Source: Clostridiales bacterium (GTDB lineage: Bacteria > Bacillota > Clostridia > Oscillospirales > Butyricicoccaceae). Taken from it: DNA of 64,000 nt. The position numbers and the translations under genes are program-made. Shown here piece by piece: positions 59,825-64,000 of the stretch; the first letter of the stretch is position 1, and every line of letters begins with the position of its first letter. The stretch is taken from positions 1 to 64,000 of the forward strand of contig JAHZFK010000009.1 in assembly GCA_019421385.1 (NCBI GenBank). The letters run 5' to 3'. Under the pieces are notes generated by a model. It made no database searches and was not told the DNA's origin. It was given only the letters and a program-made list of their open reading frames with translations.

Positions 59825-62800
59825 TTGGCTGGCAAACTGATAGACTTATTTCAAAACTGTAAATTGCTTGCGGAAGAACAGCACCTCGCCTCAGGCGAGG
59901 TGCGTTCTCTCGCATTTGGGGATAATAACACGGCAATGGTGGTAGAACTCGACCTGAAGCAGGTCGTCAGCCGCAAAACGCTTGCCAAAGCGGAAAAGCA
60001 GATCGCGAAGCAGTATGGCCTGAACCGCGTATGTATCGAGCCGCGTTATACGATGCCGGATGGCCCGAGCGAGGATTACATCCGCACCCTGTATGAGAAT
60101 ATGGCGTACCACATGCCGTCCGCGCGTGGCCTGCTCGATTGTGGTAAATGGCGCTATGCGGATGGCGCGCTCGAAATCCCGATGGATGAGGTCAGTGAGC
60201 GGCATTTCTCGAACGCCCTGCGCCAACTTGAGGCGCGTATGCTGCGCGAGTTGGGCGCGCCCTGCCCGGTGCGTGCCGTGCGGTGCGAGGTGTGCGACTT
60301 TGTGCCGGCCTCCGATGCGCCGCCGCGTGAAGAGATATTGCAAAAGGCGATTGAGCAGGCGGCGGCAGAAGCACCCGCGGAGCCGAAACCGAAAAAGCCG
60401 CGTCCTGCACCGAAACAGGAGCATACCGGCTATCAGCGTCCGCGCACCGAAAAGGTTCGTGAGGATGATTTGATTTTTGGCAAGCTCATACAAGACCCGA
60501 TCATCTCGGTCAACGAAGCAATTGCGGCATATGATATGGTTACCATTCAGGGTGAGGTTTTCTTCACCGACAACAAGGATATCCACAGCAAGAAAACCGG
60601 CAAGGATTATGTCAAGATCGCCTTTGACATGACCGATCGCACGAATTCCGTGCGCGTTTCCAAGTTCCTTGCCGCGGATAAGGCGGGCGACACCGCTTCC
60701 AAAATCAAAAACGGCCTGTACTGCACGGTGCAGGGCAAAATGGTGTACGATTCCTATGCCAAAGAGATGGTGTTGGAGCCGACCGGCATTGTCAAGGCGA
60801 AAAAGCCTGTGCGGCAGGATAAGGCCGAGGGGATGAAGCGCGTCGAGCTGCACCTGCACACCAACATGAGCGCAATGGACGGCATGACCTCGACCGCGGC
60901 GCTGCTGTGCCGTGCAGCGCAGTGGGGACACCGCGCGATGGCGATCACTGACCACGGCGTAGCGCAGGCGTTCCCCGAAGCGCTGCACGCGCAGGAGGGT
61001 AAGCAGAAAAGCATCATCGGAGATATGAAGATCATTTACGGCATCGAAGCGTATTACATCAACGATGAGGATACGCTTTCGGTCGTGCGCGGCAAGTCGA
61101 CCGAGCCGCTGACCGGTACATTTATCGTTTTTGACCTTGAGACGACCGGACTGAATCCTGCCAATGAGGAAATCACCGAGATCGCGGCGGTACGCATCGT
61201 GGACGGCGCGATTCAGGACAGCTTCCAGACCTACGTTAACCCGCATAAGCCCATTCCCGAGGAAATTACCAAGCTGACCGGCATTTCGGATGAAACCGTG
61301 GCCGAAGCGCCGGAGCTTGCCGAAGCCGTGCCGAAATTTCTTGCGTGGGCGGGAGAGGGAAAATATCCGCTCGTCGCACATAATGCAGGCTTTGATATGG
61401 GCTTTTTGCGCACGGCTTGCAAGCGGCTGGAGATCGAGCGGGACTTTACCGCCATAGACACGCTGGAAATGAGCCGCTTGATGCTGCCGCATCTGCATAA
61501 GTTCAAGCTGAATATTTTGGCAAAGGAACTGGCGGTCGGCCCGTTCGAGCATCACCGCGCGAGCGAGGATGCGGCTGTGCTGGGGCGCATCTTTGTAAAG
61601 CTGCTCGCGCGGCTGAAAGATGAACTACATGCGGTGACCACAGCGGATATCAATCCGGTTCTTGCCGCAACGACTGACCGCAAAAACAAGCTGAAGAACC
61701 TGCCGCGCTATCACTTTATCATTCTGGTGAAGAATCAGGCGGGACTGCGCAATCTGTATCAGCTGATCTCCAAGAGCTTTCTGGAATATTACAACAAACG
61801 CCCGATCATGCCACGCAGCGAACTCATTCGCCACCGCGAGGGACTGATTTTCGGTTCGGCGTGTGAGGCGGGCGAGGTGTTCCGCGCACTGACCAATGGC
61901 GCGGAGTGGGACGAGCTGAAACGGCTCGCGTCCTTCTACGACTATCTTGAAATCCAGCCGATTGGCAACAACCAGTTTATGGTCGCCAAAGGCATGGCAA
62001 AGGATGACGAGCAGCTGCGCGACTGGAATCGGGATATTCTGCGGCTGGCAGACGAATTAGGGAAGCCCTGCTGCGCGACTGGAGACGTGCATTTCCTCGA
62101 GCCGGAGGACGAAGCCTTCCGCCGCATTCTGATGGCAGGGCAGGGCTTCGGTGACGCGGACAATCAAGCGCCGCTGTACTTCAAGTCGACCGATGAGATG
62201 CTCAAGGAATTTTCCTATCTCGGCGAAGATCGCGCGTATGAGGTCGTGGTCAAGAACACCAATATGATTGCGGATTTGTGCGACGTGATCCGCCCTGTGC
62301 CGCGTGAAAACTATCCGCCGCACATCGACGGCTGTGAGGACGATCTGCGTAACATGTGCTATGAAAAGGCCAAGCGCATTTACGGCGATCCGCTGCCGGA
62401 AATGGTGCAGGCGCGGCTTGACCGGGAGCTGAATTCCATCATCGGCAACGGTTACGCGGTTATGTACATCATCGCGCAAAAGCTGGTGACCAAGTCGCTG
62501 GCGGACGGTTATCTGGTCGGTTCGCGTGGTTCGGTCGGCTCGTCGCTAGCGGCGTTTATGTCGGATATCACCGAGGTAAACTCGCTCGCACCGCATTATC
62601 TGTGTCCGGATGATAAATATGTCGAGTGGCACGAGGAATATTCCTGCGGCGTTGACCTGCCGGATAAAATTTGTCCGAATTGCGGTAAGCCGCTGACCAA
62701 GCAGGGGTTTAATATTCCGTTTGAGACCTTTCTCGGCTTTGAGGGCGATAAGGTACCCGATATCGACCTGAACTTTGCGGGCGAATATCAGTCGCGCATT

Positions 62801-64000
62801 CATTATTACACGGGCGAGATTTTCGGGCACGACCATGTGTTCCGTGCTGGCACAATTGGCACGGTCGCGGAAAAAACCGCCTACGGCTATGTCAAAAAGT
62901 ACATGGACGAGCGCGGCATCGAGTGTTCGCGCGCGGAGGAAAACCGCCTTGCGGCAGGCTGTACGGGCGTGCGCCGCACCTCGGGACAGCACCCGGGCGG
63001 CGTCGTTGTCGTGCCGAAGGAAATTGAGATTTACGACGTTTGTCCGGTGCAGCACCCAGCGGATGACCCGGAATCGGAAATCATCACCACCCATTTCGAA
63101 TATCACTCGATCGACGCGAACCTTTTGAAGCTCGACGAGCTGGGACACGATGATCCGACCATGATCAAGCATCTGGAGAACCTGACCGGTGTCAACGCGC
63201 AGGAGATCCCGCTCGACGACCCGGACACCATGAGCCTGTTCCATTCGTGCAAGGCGCTGAAGTATACGGGCGAAAATCCGGACACCGATCCGATTCTGGG
63301 TGATCTCGGCTGTCTGGCAGTGCCGGAGTTTGGCACCAAGTTCGTGCGCGGCATGGTCAAGGAGACGCACCCTTCCACGTTTGCAGAACTGGTTTCGATT
63401 TCCGGTCTGTCGCATGGCACGGACGTATGGCTGGGTAACGCGGCTGAACTGGTGCGCAAGGGTATTCCGCTGTCGGGTTGTATCTGCTGCCGTGACGATA
63501 TCATGAACTATCTGATTTTGCAGGGCGTGCAGCCCAAGCTGTCGTTTAAGACGATGGAATCTGTCCGTAAAGGCAAGGGTCTGACCGAGGAGATGGAGGG
63601 CGCGATGCGCGAGCAGAACGTGCCCGACTGGTATATTGATTCGTGCAAGAAGATCAAGTACATGTTCCCCAAGGCGCACGCGGTGGCGTATGTCATGATG
63701 GCGTTCCGTATCGCGTGGTTTAAGGTGCACCGGCCGCTTGCGTTCTATTCGGCGTACTTTTCGGTGCGCGCCAAGGGCTTTGACGCGTCTTGCATGATTA
63801 AGGGAGACAAGGTTGTGCAGGATAAGCTGCGCGAGCTGGCGGTCAAGGAAAAGGAAAAGACCATCACCGCAGCGGAAAAGGAAATGTCCACCACGCTCGA
63901 GGTTTGTCACGAGTTTTATCGCCGTGGCTTTGTCTTTGAACCGATGGATATTTACACATCGGATGCGACGACCTTTTTGGTAACCGAAAACGGACTGATT
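59825..64000 (+). CDS. polC: DNA polymerase III PolC (3' end cut)
   Basis: This is the Gram-positive replicative polymerase with built-in proofreading. Some 1392 residues are visible and only the last few dozen appear missing. It starts at TTG 59825 with GGAGG nine bases upstream. An OB-fold and PHP region (VELHLHTNMSAMDGMT, about 340-355) surround the 3'-5' exonuclease with catalytic Asp437 and Glu439 in VFDLETTG. A zinc motif (CGVDLPDKICPNCG) and the polymerase active-site acids Asp979 and Asp981 in PDIDLNF follow. RTSGQHPGGVVVVP and the finger segments are normal. A 10-bp hairpin lies just after the start. Confidence 0.97.
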   Translation, partial: MAGKLIDLFQNCKLLAEEQHLASGEVRSLAFGDNNTAMVVELDLKQVVSRKTLAKAEKQIAKQYGLNRVCIEPRYTMPDGPSEDYIRTLYENMAYHMPSARGLLDCGKWRYADGALEIPMDEVSERHFSNALRQLEARMLRELGAPCPVRAVRCEVCDFVPASDAPPREEILQKAIEQAAAEAPAEPKPKKPRPAPKQEHTGYQRPRTEKVREDDLIFGKLIQDPIISVNEAIAAYDMVTIQGEVFFTDNKDIHSKKTGKDYVKIAFDMTDRTNSVRVSKFLAADKAGDTASKIKNGLYCTVQGKMVYDSYAKEMVLEPTGIVKAKKPVRQDKAEGMKRVELHLHTNMSAMDGMTSTAALLCRAAQWGHRAMAITDHGVAQAFPEALHAQEGKQKSIIGDMKIIYGIEAYYINDEDTLSVVRGKSTEPLTGTFIVFDLETTGLNPANEEITEIAAVRIVDGAIQDSFQTYVNPHKPIPEEITKLTGISDETVAEAPELAEAVPKFLAWAGEGKYPLVAHNAGFDMGFLRTACKRLEIERDFTAIDTLEMSRLMLPHLHKFKLNILAKELAVGPFEHHRASEDAAVLGRIFVKLLARLKDELHAVTTADINPVLAATTDRKNKLKNLPRYHFIILVKNQAGLRNLYQLISKSFLEYYNKRPIMPRSELIRHREGLIFGSACEAGEVFRALTNGAEWDELKRLASFYDYLEIQPIGNNQFMVAKGMAKDDEQLRDWNRDILRLADELGKPCCATGDVHFLEPEDEAFRRILMAGQGFGDADNQAPLYFKSTDEMLKEFSYLGEDRAYEVVVKNTNMIADLCDVIRPVPRENYPPHIDGCEDDLRNMCYEKAKRIYGDPLPEMVQARLDRELNSIIGNGYAVMYIIAQKLVTKSLADGYLVGSRGSVGSSLAAFMSDITEVNSLAPHYLCPDDKYVEWHEEYSCGVDLPDKICPNCGKPLTKQGFNIPFETFLGFEGDKVPDIDLNFAGEYQSRIHYYTGEIFGHDHVFRAGTIGTVAEKTAYGYVKKYMDERGIECSRAEENRLAAGCTGVRRTSGQHPGGVVVVPKEIEIYDVCPVQHPADDPESEIITTHFEYHSIDANLLKLDELGHDDPTMIKHLENLTGVNAQEIPLDDPDTMSLFHSCKALKYTGENPDTDPILGDLGCLAVPEFGTKFVRGMVKETHPSTFAELVSISGLSHGTDVWLGNAAELVRKGIPLSGCICCRDDIMNYLILQGVQPKLSFKTMESVRKGKGLTEEMEGAMREQNVPDWYIDSCKKIKYMFPKAHAVAYVMMAFRIAWFKVHRPLAFYSAYFSVRAKGFDASCMIKGDKVVQDKLRELAVKEKEKTITAAEKEMSTTLEVCHEFYRRGFVFEPMDIYTSDATTFLVTENGLI
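59881..59903 (+). repeat. Perfect hairpin at the start of the polC coding region
   Basis: GCACCTCGCC (59881-59890) and GGCGAGGTGC (59894-59903) form a 10-bp perfect stem with a TCA loop, about 55 bases after the start codon, in codons 19-27. Confidence 0.6.

Overview
The window looks like a chromosomal segment of an anaerobic low-GC-lineage Gram-positive (Firmicutes), most likely a Clostridia of the Oscillospirales / Butyricicoccaceae type. The evidence is a PolC-type replicative polymerase, strong GGAGG ribosome sites, frequent TTG and GTG starts, a PerR-rubrerythrin oxygen-defence pair, methylglyoxal synthase, split transketolases, and the order pyrH-frr-uppS-cdsA-dxr-rseP-ispG-polC. The family-level placement is inference. 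No tRNA, rRNA, CRISPR array, intact insertion sequence or prophage was found.

Region 1-6.3 kb is accessory and AT-richer. It holds an AraC-type regulator divergent from an ECF-type transporter (S, T and dual-ATPase subunits) and an ABC half-transporter cut by the left edge. A TnpV-type transposon remnant and about 0.7 kb of eroded sequence follow. From 6.3 to 24 kb come housekeeping and physiology genes: perR-rubrerythrin, a TrhA membrane protein, a secreted polysaccharide deacetylase, a DUF1836-ybaK-nitrilase-thiE operon, cysK, a murein-peptide set (amidase, dipeptide epimerase, PepV dipeptidase), a DUF819 membrane protein, a ferredoxin-like protein, mnmM, twin zinc-ribbon membrane proteins, lysA, a DUF3006/ComEC-like pair and putP.

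Region 24-41 kb holds the proline genes proB and proA with a 50-residue ORF between them and a CYTH pseudogene behind them. It continues with zapA, a U32 peptidase, maf, mreC, mreD, PBP2, an orphan MinD-like ATPase, mgsA, hisS, aspS and an LTA-synthase-like protein.

Region 41-53.4 kb is an inositol-catabolism island. It contains an SSS transporter behind a terminator-like leader, iolD, iolB, iolE, AraC and DeoR regulators, a two-subunit transketolase and a malic enzyme. iolG, iolC, iolJ and iolA are not in the window.

Region 53.5-64 kb is the conserved cell-envelope, isoprenoid and replication cluster pyrH, frr, uppS, cdsA, dxr, rseP, ispG and polC, the last running off the right edge.

No clearly new system is present. 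The observations most worth following are the terminator in the inositol-transporter leader, the inositol island's extra enzymes, a perfect palindrome centred at -41.5 before a ferredoxin gene, the single in-frame stop in the CYTH gene, the MinD-like protein without a membrane anchor, and a lysine-to-asparagine change in one Walker A motif of the ECF ATPase.
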